Below, piece after piece: positions 42,301 to 50,673 of a stretch of 64,000 nt of DNA (its first letter is position 1; the number at the start of each line of letters is the position of its first letter). Origin of the DNA: Parus major (lineage: Eukaryota; Chordata; Aves; Passeriformes; Paridae); contig NC_031776.1 in assembly GCF_001522545.3 (NCBI RefSeq), positions 30,532,342 to 30,596,341 on the forward strand, given 5' to 3'. A program made the translations under genes and the position numbers. The notes beneath the pieces are model-generated. The model was given only the letters and a program-made list of their open reading frames with translations. It was not told the DNA's origin and did not search any database.

Positions 42301-43903
42301 AACACACAAAAAGGAATGAGATAAACAAAAAATAAAACAAACAAGCCCAAACCCACAGGTGGTGAAAAGCACTTTTTCCTGAAAAAGTTGACAAAGTGAG
42401 AGAAGGTGGATACAGCTGTGATAATACAGAAGAACTGAAAACAGCCAACGTAATGTTGAAGATAGTAAAGTTCAGAGCATAATTTGATTTAATTATATGA
42501 TCTTTAAACTGAAACAGTGTGTGAAAAACAATCTCGGGTCAGAAATCCATCATGTTACTGCAAACAGAATAAAAACATGTTTTCTGTCCTTATAATCTGC
42601 ATGGAGTGTTTTGCTGAAAGGGACAGTTACAGTGCTTCACTCATTTCCAAAACTAAATATGTAAGCAGATTTTTTCCTAGACAATCACAGAATAGTTTTA
42701 AGTCAGGCTCTGTAATTTAAACAGAAATTAGCAATTATGTGGTAATTTCATCCTTATCACCAAGATAGCCATGCATGGCTCAAGTGTGCACTGAAAGAGT
42801 GACTCAGGCCACTGCAGACAAAGGCTCTGCTCGTACCCCACAGCCACAGGACGGGCAGAGCATGACCCAGTGGGAAGGTGTATCTGTAAATTCCCTAACC
42901 AAAATATGCCATAGTAGCAAAAGAGAGGATTTGCTGATGAAAATACACACTAAACTGGAAGTTTCTAATACCATGAGCTGTATTGCTCGTGCTTCTAACA
43001 CTTCAGGAAATGTTGATTAAAAATTCCAAATCTGGTGTGAGGATTGGAATTGTCACCTTCCCTGGCTGGTTTGCCTGCTCAAAAACCCTTTTCTCCAAGG
43101 AACAGCTGAGGCTCTTCTTGTTCTGTTTGCATATCAGCTAATTACTTATGCCACAACACATCCTTATTATGGGATGGGAAATGATTTCTAGCAAGCAACC
43201 CTTGGAGCCACTGAGAGCTTTAAAACTGCTTTAAACTCTGAGGCAGGTTAAAGAGCCTTATTGGGAGGAGCAGTGAGCATCAGTGCATGTGCAGAAAGCT
43301 CCATGCAACAGGAGACAGCTGACACTTCTGCAATGTAGGCACTGCTGGAGTGCTCAGGCAGGAAGGGAGGGGTGAATTATATTCTAGCTGTAACTGGAAG
43401 TTCTGATCTAGCTAGAAAAAAACTCAGCATTAAAAGCTGAGAGATTCAGTTCCAGGGTTATGGAATGCATTACCTGGGAAAGCTGAGGGATTTTTGAGGG
43501 ATTTTTGGTGGGAGAAGCCACTGCCACAGGTGTTCCGCTGTACAGAGGAGGAGTCCACAATTATCATCTCCTCCTCCACTGAAAGCACTGAAAGCAAGGC
43601 AGCTCTATGTATTGGACACAGGGATATCAACTTTGCAGCAGTCAAAACAGGATTTATGGCAGAGGTCACAGAGAACAACACCTTTGACTGCCAGACACGT
43701 GTTCTTGAAATTAATTAGAATGAGGTAATACGAAAATTGAGGAACAATGTCAACCTTCTAAGAGAGAGAGAGAGATTAATTTGTATTAATTTAATTATAG
43801 TAGCAGGTAAGATCAACCTTTTTATCTGCCTTACCTCATCGAGACATCTTTCATACTGTTCTCTCTGATTTTCATTTTCCAGAGCCAGTGCTGAATTCTC
43901 TGC
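4255..43903 (-). CDS. NCKAP5: NCKAP5 (Nck-associated protein 5), partial gene, seven internal coding exons
   Basis: Seven minus-strand exons with AG/GT boundaries join into one open frame of 1514 codons: 43903-43835, 37415-37377, 32193-32074, 13154-13050, 9624-9436, 8971-5130 and 4432-4255. The product matches vertebrate NCKAP5 as I remember it. Shared features include the coiled-coil piece ending RCLDE, VANQVVQALLTQK, FDLEQQN, LDLSSGDLLSEVERNRSL, SEYSSGSSYTW, a KWGYKDCMNSNEGIYSPGIK stretch, TLxR/ASWFGFRKS-type blocks and ELLNRVDKKAA. NCKAP5 was isolated as a ligand of the SH3 domains of the adaptor Nck. Its paralogue NCKAP5L (Cep169) is a centrosomal, microtubule plus-end protein, so a cytoskeletal scaffold role is inferred. 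The block order fits NCKAP5 better than NCKAP5L. The first exons and the C-terminal exons lie beyond the window. No alignment was run. Confidence 0.95.
4433..5129 (-). other. NCKAP5 intron, 697 bp
   Basis: A short intron runs from GTAAAA (5129) to ACCTGCAG (4433), with no recognisable element inside. Its first bases complete a stop codon when the giant exon's frame is read through, so retention would end the protein after ELLNR. Confidence 0.9.
5130..8971 (-). CDS. NCKAP5: NCKAP5 giant exon, 3842 bp
   Basis: This is one uninterrupted exon of 1280 codons plus two bases. It runs from the acceptor TTTTCTTTTGACAG before TCATCC (phase 0) to the donor AAACAG|GTAAAA (phase 2). It reads SSVRWDKRIS at the start. 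The GTG at 8965 is an internal Val, not an initiator. Exon residues 1-60 hold LPPTRIKENHILEGLKKLQ and KWGYKDCMN. Around 105-125 there is an Asp/Ser-rich acidic patch. DGEPIEFSSHQTGVVTVTR lies near 308-331, TKIP at 439-442, and the proline-rich SH3-ligand-like PSPPLPPGR at 565-573. RLPVGLK...SPQLLRKSSTVPGK falls near 783-816 and GLGKVRTQIITNT near 935-950. The conserved NCKAP5-family block with ASWFGFRKSKLPALSSRK begins at 1167. The rest is low-complexity Ser/Lys/Pro, probably disordered. No enzyme motif is visible. The exon is intact, with no frameshift. Confidence 0.97.
8972..9435 (-). other. NCKAP5 intron, 464 bp
   Basis: This is the shortest intron in the window, from GTAAAT (9435) to a TTTTCTTTTGACAG acceptor (8972). 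Read-through of the 189-bp exon stays open for 18 codons and then stops. No repeat was seen. Confidence 0.9.
9436..9624 (-). CDS. NCKAP5: NCKAP5 coding exon, 189 bp, Ser-rich with SSIP motif
   Basis: The acceptor is CATATTTTAG and the donor is AAAAGG|GTAAAT. The exon has 63 codons in phase 0 at both ends. The peptide opens EYQQNMKSSIPVLKCQSQ, continues into a Ser-rich stretch (RSSCSSSELSLSSACSEYSS) and ends YTWNDGKTSKR. The SELSLSS-CSEYSSGSSYTW block is a family hallmark. The four residues SSIP (9592-9603), preceded by Lys, fit the SxIP consensus used by EB1 cargoes. That function is inferred only. Confidence 0.95.
9625..13049 (-). other. NCKAP5 intron, 3.4 kb, with CR1 copy
   Basis: The intron lies between the 105-bp and 189-bp exons and contains the CR1 3' fragment at about 10501-10866. 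The segment at 11170-11800 is somewhat GC-richer with overlapping short open frames on the plus strand, none recognisable. The rest is AT-rich with nothing I can name. Confidence 0.8.
10501..10866 (+). mobile_element. CR1 LINE, 5'-truncated 3' end
   Basis: The plus strand follows the avian CR1 3' consensus in order: CTACATGAAAAGAGGTTGTA, GATAGGACAAGAGGAAA, CTCAAGTTGTGCCAGGGG, GAAGTGGTTGAGTCACCATC, GATGTGGCACCTGGGGACAT, then ATGATCTTAAAGGTCTTTTC and a degenerate ACGATTCTGTG terminus. No ORF2 remains. It is inserted antisense to NCKAP5. The last part carries two versions of the TGGACTC/TGGATTTGATGATC segment, suggesting a small internal duplication. Confidence 0.9.
13050..13154 (-). CDS. NCKAP5: NCKAP5 coding exon, 105 bp
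   Basis: The acceptor has a polypyrimidine run ending CCCCCCCAG. The exon has 35 codons in phase 0 at both ends. The peptide starts KLHTRILDLSSGDLLSEVER and ends RSADAQML. LDLSSGDLLSEVERNRSL is a block I recall from mammalian NCKAP5. The donor is CTG|GTGAATG, the least canonical of the seven. I chose it because it joins in frame to the next exon (ML|EYQQN, aligning with a VHEHQL-like segment in human). Read-through would add about 29 non-family residues before a stop. The downstream edge is slightly less certain than the others. Confidence 0.88.
14467..14489. repeat. 8-bp inverted repeat in AT-rich DNA
   Basis: TTATCCAA, spacer of 7 nt, TTGGATAA. Of this size it may be chance in AT-rich intronic sequence. 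Confidence 0.5.
26713..26760. repeat. 24-bp imperfect tandem duplication
   Basis: Two adjacent 24-bp copies of TTGATTCCTGATATACAGAA plus four bases, with a few mismatches. They are intronic with no assigned role. Confidence 0.8.
32074..32193 (-). CDS. NCKAP5: NCKAP5 coding exon, 120 bp, end of coiled coil
   Basis: The acceptor CATGCTGCAG precedes GGT and the donor is CAG|GTAGGA. The exon has 40 codons in phase 0 at both ends. The peptide begins GLREECIKLKMRVFDLEQQN and ends KVKPASDLLLQ. The heptad pattern (LREEC, LKMRV, FDLEQQN, LSVLFQQ) is the last strong coiled-coil stretch before the protein turns Ser/Pro-rich. The order matches the mammalian protein, where LLLQ is followed by KLHSR/KLHTR, as it is here. 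Confidence 0.94.
32690..33208 (+). mobile_element. CR1 LINE, 5'-truncated 3' end
   Basis: The CR1 order is seen on the plus strand: GCAAGAAGGCCAGTGGCATC, GTGATCTTCCCTCTGTACT, GAGGAGCAGCTGAGGGAGCT, ACTGATAGGACAAGAGGAAA, GGTTGTATATTAGGAAAAA, CAAGCATTGGAACAGGTGG, GGTTGGACTCGATGGGTCC and the terminal ATTCTATGATTCTATT. It keeps only degraded remnants of the upstream coding part. The left edge is approximate. Antisense to NCKAP5. Confidence 0.93.
33292..33366. repeat. (TATC)n microsatellite, about 18.75 uninterrupted units
   Basis: Seventy-five bases of perfect TATC/ATCT repeat are followed by an interrupted TATGTCTATCT end. It lies about 80 bp past the CR1 3' terminus in the intron upstream of the 120-bp exon. 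Uninterrupted length makes it a likely length polymorphism. The open frame through it, a repeating YLSI peptide, is an artefact. Confidence 0.97.
37377..37415 (-). CDS. NCKAP5: NCKAP5 39-bp microexon
   Basis: The exon is 13 codons, VANQVVQALLTQK, in phase 0 at both ends. The acceptor is TTTTTGTCTTTCAG and the donor is AAAG|GTAAGT, a near-consensus site. The peptide continues the coiled coil and is almost invariant in the family as I recall it. The exon is too short to be found by ORF length and is recognised from the splice signals plus the peptide. An ERV LTR begins about 70 bp upstream in the transcript direction (see the entry at 37487). Confidence 0.93.
37487..37877 (+). mobile_element. 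Avian ERVL-like LTR (degenerate)
   Basis: The sequence opens TGTCCTGGTTTCAGCTAGGG and ends AAAACCACGACA, so it has TG...CA termini. Between these it follows the familiar avian LTR: GCAGGGTTAATTTCCTCTC, AACACACTGATGATTTGG, a TATA-type GATATAAACTGGGGG near 37737, TCTTATCTCAACATAC and GTGGCTGTGTGGTGTTTC. It is shorter than I remember such LTRs to be. The stretch between the TATA segment and CTTATCTCAAC looks deleted. It is antisense to NCKAP5. The subfamily name was not assigned. Confidence 0.85.
37878..37935 (+). mobile_element. ERV primer-binding/leader remnant
   Basis: Directly after the LTR's CA end comes CCCAATGTGGGGCCCAAAGG followed by GTTAAGGACAG. This resembles the start of the internal region of avian ERVL-type elements. 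It shows that the copy was not a clean solo LTR. No gag or pol remnant and no second LTR follow, and the right edge is a guess. Confidence 0.6.
43835..43903 (-). CDS. NCKAP5: NCKAP5 coding exon, 69 bp, coiled coil
   Basis: The minus strand shows a TTTTACTGTAG acceptor, 23 codons and a GAG|GTAAGG donor. It enters and leaves in phase 0. The peptide runs AENSALALENENQ then REQYERCLDE, rich in Glu, Asn and Gln with heptad-like Leu spacing. This is the tail of the N-terminal coiled coil of NCKAP5. In the mammalian protein the piece is followed directly by VANQVVQALLTQK, which is what the next exon here encodes. The preceding exon, expected to end in a sequence like KALE, was searched for up to base 64000 and not found. 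Confidence 0.93.
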
Positions 43904-46900
43904 CTACAGTAAAATGGAATAAATAAATAAATATGTAAATTTAGCAAAGGATATCTTTCACCACCTGACAATTCATAAAAATCCCCAGGGGGCTTGCCTA
44001 CTGTACTTCTTCCAGATCCAGAATAAAACACACTGAACAATTTATTTTGCTGCAGGTTGGTGCTTTGAGTAAAACCAGAAGTGACATTCATTTATGAGAT
44101 TATTCACACCCTGCATTACAATTTGGAACAATATCATAGCAGATATTCCACGTATGTCCACCATCTCACCTTGTCAGGTGCAATAGAGTTGGCAATGAAA
44201 CACAATAAAAGATATTGACATATCCTCTCTCTTTTCTGTTTAGAGGGAACCTGCTACCTGAGAACCACTTGGACACAAACACAGGCAGCCGCTGTCACAG
44301 GGAAACAAAAGCCAGCATCATGTAAACTTTTCACTGTGGCAGCCCCTCTCAAGCCTGGTTTCTGCAGTGGGGAACCCCACATTCACATGTCATTCTACAG
44401 CTAATTGGTGAATTATTACATCCTTTAACTGACCCTGAAAAATTTAATAGTCTTTACTTACAAAAAAGTTTGATTATTTCAAGAGTTAGAGGCATTTTGC
44501 TACATCTAAATGCAGTCTTGAAGTCAAACGTTTTTCTCCCACATATGAAATTTTAAATATGATAAAATTTCCTGTGCAATAGGGCCTTTCATCTGTCTTT
44601 AGTTTTCATTACGCTCACATTTCTGCATAGTGAAAACTTAAAAATAGCACAATCTGGTAAGTAAATCACAGTAAAGTATTTTTCTCTATATATCTGTATT
44701 GACTTCAGGAATTCTTACAGTATGGGAAAAGGAAAATCTCTAAAGTGTGATGTAGTTTCATCAGAGCAAGTTTCAACTAGTCTTCTCTTAAAGACTGGGA
44801 AACTAAAACAACATATATAAAAATCTGTGAGTTAAAACTGGCTCTAAAAATCTCTCTGCCTCCCATGCATAACTTCCCATCACATAACCATAACACCAAA
44901 ATCAATACATTCCCATAATTACAACTATTATGCAATTTACAGTACTTGCATTACTTTAACCTTGTGTTAACCTATAAAACTTAAATAAGTGCTGTTTCAA
45001 AGGGATTGTGGTTACACAAAACAACAGTGATAAATATAGTTAGCATTTGTAGTTCTGGAGGAAAACTAATGTAATGTGCTGCATGGAATGACTCCGTGAA
45101 AGATGCACTGTTACCTCTTCCCTGTTAAAAAAAGGCAATGAATCAACAAAATAAGATTCCCAAAGTCTATTAAATTGATTCATTAATAAAAATTTCAAAT
45201 TCAGCTGAATCATAAAAGTAAGGCTATGAAGCAAAAGCAAATGTACACTATTATCCAGCATCTTGAAAGAGATTGAAGAGTAAAAGTGTGCTAAGAAACA
45301 AGGGCATATAGAGTTTACTTATTTAAAAGTCTAAATAAGCAAGTGTACAGAATCTGTGCTTTATCTCCAGGGTACAATTAAAGCCAGCAAAGGTGGTAAA
45401 ATGCTCTGCATCATATTTTCACAATGTCACCTATGAATGGGTTCAACATATGGCTATAAAAAGTCTATGGGTGATCCTGCAGAGAGCACTGTGAGATGAG
45501 GCAGCAAAAAGCAGCAGATGCAAAAGTAGCAAAGAAGAAGAAGCTGCAAAAGCAAAAGCAGCAATAAGAAATCAGAAGCTGGAGGGCAAATAGTCCTCCA
45601 GACTGAAGAGGCCATAGTTTGCTTTTACAGACATATTCTTGCAGATTGATTGATAAAATAAAGAGATGTTCGTTACACAAAAATATTCCTGAGTTAAAGA
45701 TTTTCAGACATTTTCGCTATGAACATCCCCCTAAAATGCCATCCAAAAGAAATTCTTACTGTTTTGAAGCAATCATTAAAGGATTAGTCTGCACAGACTT
45801 CCACTCACACACATTGATATACTTATGGATTTTGGTTTTAATTTTCATTTTTATTAGCATAAAAATACATTGTGTGATTTTATCCTGAAATAGTTTGGGC
45901 TGGCTGCTTACACGCAGAAATGTGTAAAAGAACTACAGCACACACTTGAACTACATGAAATTTACAGAGAGCTCCCCATGCTTCTCTGACTCCATGTTTT
46001 GGAATGCTGTAAAATGAAATGCTAAATCATCCTGGATCTATTCACTGAACCTCTGATTTCAGCAAGCTATTCCATTACAGACAGGCTACTAAAATTAGGA
46101 AATCTCAACCTGACAGCATTATAAATAAATGTTACATTTCAGCTCTTATCAATCCACAGTGGAAACATCTGTATAATAAAACCTATTCTCACACTGCTGG
46201 CTTTAAAATTGTGGTGAAAGGATATAACACAGTCAGTGCTAGCTTGACTTCTGTGCTTCTTGATTGCCAAGCAAATCATGCCTATTTATTTGGCATTTTT
46301 GTAATGAGGACTAGACTAGAAGGGAACACTTGACTGACTTTGCTTTACAATCTGTGCCAGTTCCTACAACATGGGAAAACCAGTACTTGATATATTAAAT
46401 CACTCTACAGTGCAACCAAATACTTCATAATAATCATTCCCCCAAAAGTATTCATTTGGAAAATTTCTAATAGCACTTACAGTCTCAAAACCCTGCCTCC
46501 TAATCCAAACCTTCATTTATTTAGCAGAAATCACTGGGTTTTGATGTTATTGTAAGGCTGCTCAATTTTTGCTCCAAAGGATCTGCCTTCCTCTCGTATT
46601 GTACATTCTGGGCATCCTCTGCCAGTTAAGCAGAGAACATCTCCTTGAAGGAAACTGCTATTAAATTTCCATTTTTATTTTCAGGCCACACTTAGAGAAG
46701 GCTAAGCTGCAGGAAGAAGTCCCCCTCTCTTCTCACAGCTCAAAGGGTTTTGCACACTTGCAGGCACCCAGGGGCAGTGACAGCTCTGAGCCCAGGGCAG
46801 GCATTAATCCCATCCCTGACCTGGCAGGGGACTATGCAGGGAAAACTGAGCTTGCTGAGAACTGAGAACATGATCTGATATAGCCACTGATTTCTACAGT

Positions 46901-47806
46901 GATCCTTAGTTGTAGGCATAGCTGTCCTCTAGGGATTTGTGTATATTTTATGTCCCACAAAGAAATGAACAATCATTCTCTGTCCCTCAGCCTTGCTAAC
47001 ACTGAAAGCCTGGCACACACAGAGCTCTCAGTGCCTGCCACCAGCACCTCAGGCACACACACAGCATTTCTTGGGGGGACAGCAGCATTCAGTCAGCCAA
47101 AAGTAACTGTGGCATAACTCACCATTAAATGAAACATCAGTATGTGCTGCTTTTGGGTCATTACGGATTCAAGGATCCTAAAATGTCAAAATAGACATCC
47201 CCCCCAGTTCTGATTTGGAAGAAAGTATTTTGCACTAGAGTCTCTCCCAACTTTGAAAAATTTAAAGATGACTTGGATAATGCTAAGCACCCTCCAACTT
47301 CCTGAATTGGAGACAACGCGTTTCTGAATTGTGAGGTGGAATTTGAAAGGTAAAACTTCAGACTATAAGAAAACAGGCTCCCTTGAACTGATACCACTGT
47401 CAACATATAGTCATTATGAGAGACTTTGTCAACTGATTTTAATTCCTTCCTCAGGACAAACATAGCTCTGGTAATGATAAAAATTCTTTGAGTCAGCTAA
47501 TAGCTTTCTCCTGTAGATATTTTTCTCTTGTGGGGCAGCTGTTTGCATGGTTGCAAAGTTAATAAAAAGCTACACACCTGATGCAATCCTCTGCACTTTT
47601 ATAATGACAATGAAATTAATTAAAACATTGGATTTTCTACTAGAATGCACAAATAAAAGAGAAGCATGATTAAAAGAGAATTATGTACTAGATAGTTTTC
47701 CTAACTCAACCTTTGTCTCAGAGTTGAGACAAAACAAAAGGGTGGGAGGGAGAAGAAAGAAGAAAGCAGGGAGTGATATGCATTTTGCACTAAGGGGAGA
47801 GGAGAT

Positions 47807-47861
47807 CACAGAACCATAGGCTGGTTTGGACCAGAAAGGACCTTTAAAGATCGTCTAGTCA
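47807..47861 (-). mobile_element. CR1 LINE 3'-terminal scrap
   Basis: About 55 bp reads CACAGAACCATAGGCTGGTT, then a GGACC-AGAAAGGACC segment and TTTAAAGATCGTCTAGTC. This is the reverse complement of the CR1 3' tail. It is in the same orientation as NCKAP5. Nothing CR1-like is seen beyond it. Confidence 0.8.
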
Positions 47862-50647
47862 TGGGCAGGAGATGAAGGTCTAAAGGTTGTATGTCTAGTT
47901 AGCAGCTCAGCATGCTCTGAAGGTATCATCAATAAAGGTCAAGAGGAACAAAGTTATGACAGTGAACTTTAAAATCCCTGACAGAATGCTACCCCACAGT
48001 TACCATGTGCTCTCCTTTGTTATTCATATTAAACTGTTTGTGCATTTGTAGAAAGCTGTATCGATTTACACAGACATTCATTTGTCATGCCCAGTGCAGT
48101 GTATTAAGAACTGTCCAAGCACTGCAAATGTACTCAGCAATTTTTCCCTGCTTTCAACCTCTGATTTTGTATATTTGAGCTGAATTCTGTGCAGCTTCCT
48201 ACAACACATGAGAGGTCAAACCCTGTTGTTGGCAAAGTAAGAAGTGATGCTGTTGCATTTTTTCCTTAGGTCCTTGGAGCATTTTTGATAAGCTGATTTT
48301 CTAGGAAGAGTTTACCACTTGAACCACCTCTGTGTCTGTGGTCACAGGGAACTTGTTGCATGTTTCTGGCCCTGATATGCATAAAATTTGTCCTTTGAAA
48401 GACTAATCCAAGAAATTGTCAGAGAAAAGTTTACCACCATACTTATGGTGGTCAAAAGAGCTGAAAATTACATTTGTGCTTTTAAATCAATGTAATTGTA
48501 GCAACAAAAGCCTTAATTTAATTCCAGCACTATAACAGCATTTCCACTGGCCACTTTCCAGTGCCTTTTATATTAGTTAAGACAGCTCTTTGCTAGGAAT
48601 AAAATGGGAACTGCACCTCAAGGCCACCTGCCAACATTTGGATGTTTCCACCTTGTTCTTTACACTTTTTCCCACAACAGATCAAAACTTGAGGCAACCA
48701 CGGAGCATCTCCCTGCTGGACAGCTCTGCTCCCTGGCCCTACATCCCCAGGACACTGAGACTGGGGAGTGCCACCTACTGATGAAATAATCAGTGAATTT
48801 AGTGGAATAATACTTAATTAAAGTGCTTTCTTATTCAAAGGTCCTAGTCTTAACTATTTCTTCTGGATCATGGAGATGGGAGAAAAAAAAAAACAAAACA
48901 CCAAAAAAACAAATTAGTGATATGATGACAGCAAGGCTTCTCACCCTTGATTCAAGACAACCTTCTCAGTAGCATCATTTTCTGTTTTATTTTTTAATAG
49001 CCAGTTATATTTAACCTCACTTAATACATTTGACATATTTTATCTCAAATATTCAGCCAATTTTTAATTCCCATTCGCTTAAACCATGGCACAGAAGCAA
49101 TACATATGTGATGTTAAATAATAAAACACAGAACCATACAAGTGTCAATTATAATTCTGTCTATAAAAAGGTCACATTAAACCTTATTGGGCAGCACTGG
49201 TGGGGATTATTCTTGCAATTCTCAACTTCAACAACTTTTTTTTTAATTCTTTACCATTACAAAGCTATATTAAATCTCAAAGTCAGTCTATCTCCCAGGA
49301 CAGACTCTGCTGTAGCTGTGCTCCCCATGGGTTTGTAGACTCATAGAGAGCAGTACAACCTTCTAATGTATGCTAGAAATCAGAAATTTATTCAACATCA
49401 GGAAACTAACCACTTAAGGTTACAAAAAGCCCTTGTGTTTAAATGTTTTAACAAAAAAGCAGCCCAAGGTCTGTGCAGCTTCTCATGATGCCAATTATTG
49501 ATGAGCTGATTAATGTATTTAAACATGAATTTACAGCAGAAATTATATAACACTTTTAAAATTTGTGTTGCTTTCATGCTGTCAAAGATCAGAACACAGA
49601 ACTTGCACATTTATCTGCAGATTTTTAACAGTTTGCAGGGAAAGACTCCCACCCACAGTCCTGGTTGGAGCTCATAACCACAGAAAGATTTTCCTGTCTG
49701 TTGAGCATTTCCCAGTGCACACCAGACAAAACAATGGGTGTCCAACCTAAATGAGGAAGCCTCCCTTTGGAAAGGAGAGTGTAACTAGAATTTAATCCTC
49801 CAAATCTACTTACACTGGATAAATGTACAAACTTCAGGAGCCAAATCCAACAAACCAGAACCCAACAAGATTCATACACTGCTGATGAGGCTGTGTTCTA
49901 AAAATAACTAAAGGAAACCTCATATTCCTGGGAATTCCTCTCTGAAATACCATTTTTTTTTCCCCCAGAATTTGGGGCTGGAATTTTTCAACTGGTTCCA
50001 GAATGGCAATATTTGTCTTTTTTTTAAATTTTGGTTAACTCTAAAGTACTTAGGAATGACAAGCCTTTAAAACCTTCAACATTTTCCCTTCTGACACCAG
50101 AGAAATGTTTGGAGCTGACATTTTAAGAAGGCTAGGAATAGATCCAGCAAAACAGACTGCATTATAAGCCCAGGCTTATCTTCAAGCAAATAATCACCTA
50201 GGCTCCTACTAACAGATATATCAATAATAGAGTTGTATGTTTACCTGCATGCAAATTGTAGAAAACAGAAAATTCTACCACTATTTACAGAGATAATAAT
50301 AGACTCTCAACATTTCCACTGGTAAAGCACTGTCAATGCAGGCCTTTGTACAAATGGGTTAAAGTTATGAAGGATGCTTTTTTTTTTCCCAAAAAAACTC
50401 TTCCAAATGGTCACATATAAAACATTTTCAGAGCATGAGGAGTAAAAGATCTTTCAATTTTTCTTGCCAAGGGAAATTCTAACTCTTTGGAATAGTAATT
50501 ATTTGAAATTAGTAAGGAATATTTGAAAACCAATGACTACTTGTAAACCCAGCACTGAAGCTCAATAAAAAAACTTAAGGTGCAGTAATTTTCAAAGAAA
50601 ATACTTGCCTTGCAAGGAAACATTTTGGAGAAGACTTTTATCAATAT

Positions 50648-50673
50648 TAGATATGTCAATTAGATATGTCAAT
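50648..50673. repeat. 13-bp perfect tandem duplication
   Basis: TAGATATGTCAAT occurs twice in direct succession. It is intronic and probably a replication-slippage product. Confidence 0.8.

Larger units (their letters stand above)
37416..43834 (-). other. NCKAP5 intron, 6.4 kb, with LTR
   Basis: The intron lies between the 69-bp and 39-bp exons. The ERVL-like LTR and its leader (37487-about 37935) sit close to its 3' end. A GC-richer block at about 41200-41760 and a short AG repeat near 43761-43773 are the only other features seen. Confidence 0.8.

Noticed and set aside
45105..45145. Minus-strand GAG|GTAA-like donor as the missing upstream exon
   Set aside because: The adjacent sequence has stops and no coiled-coil peptide in the required phase.
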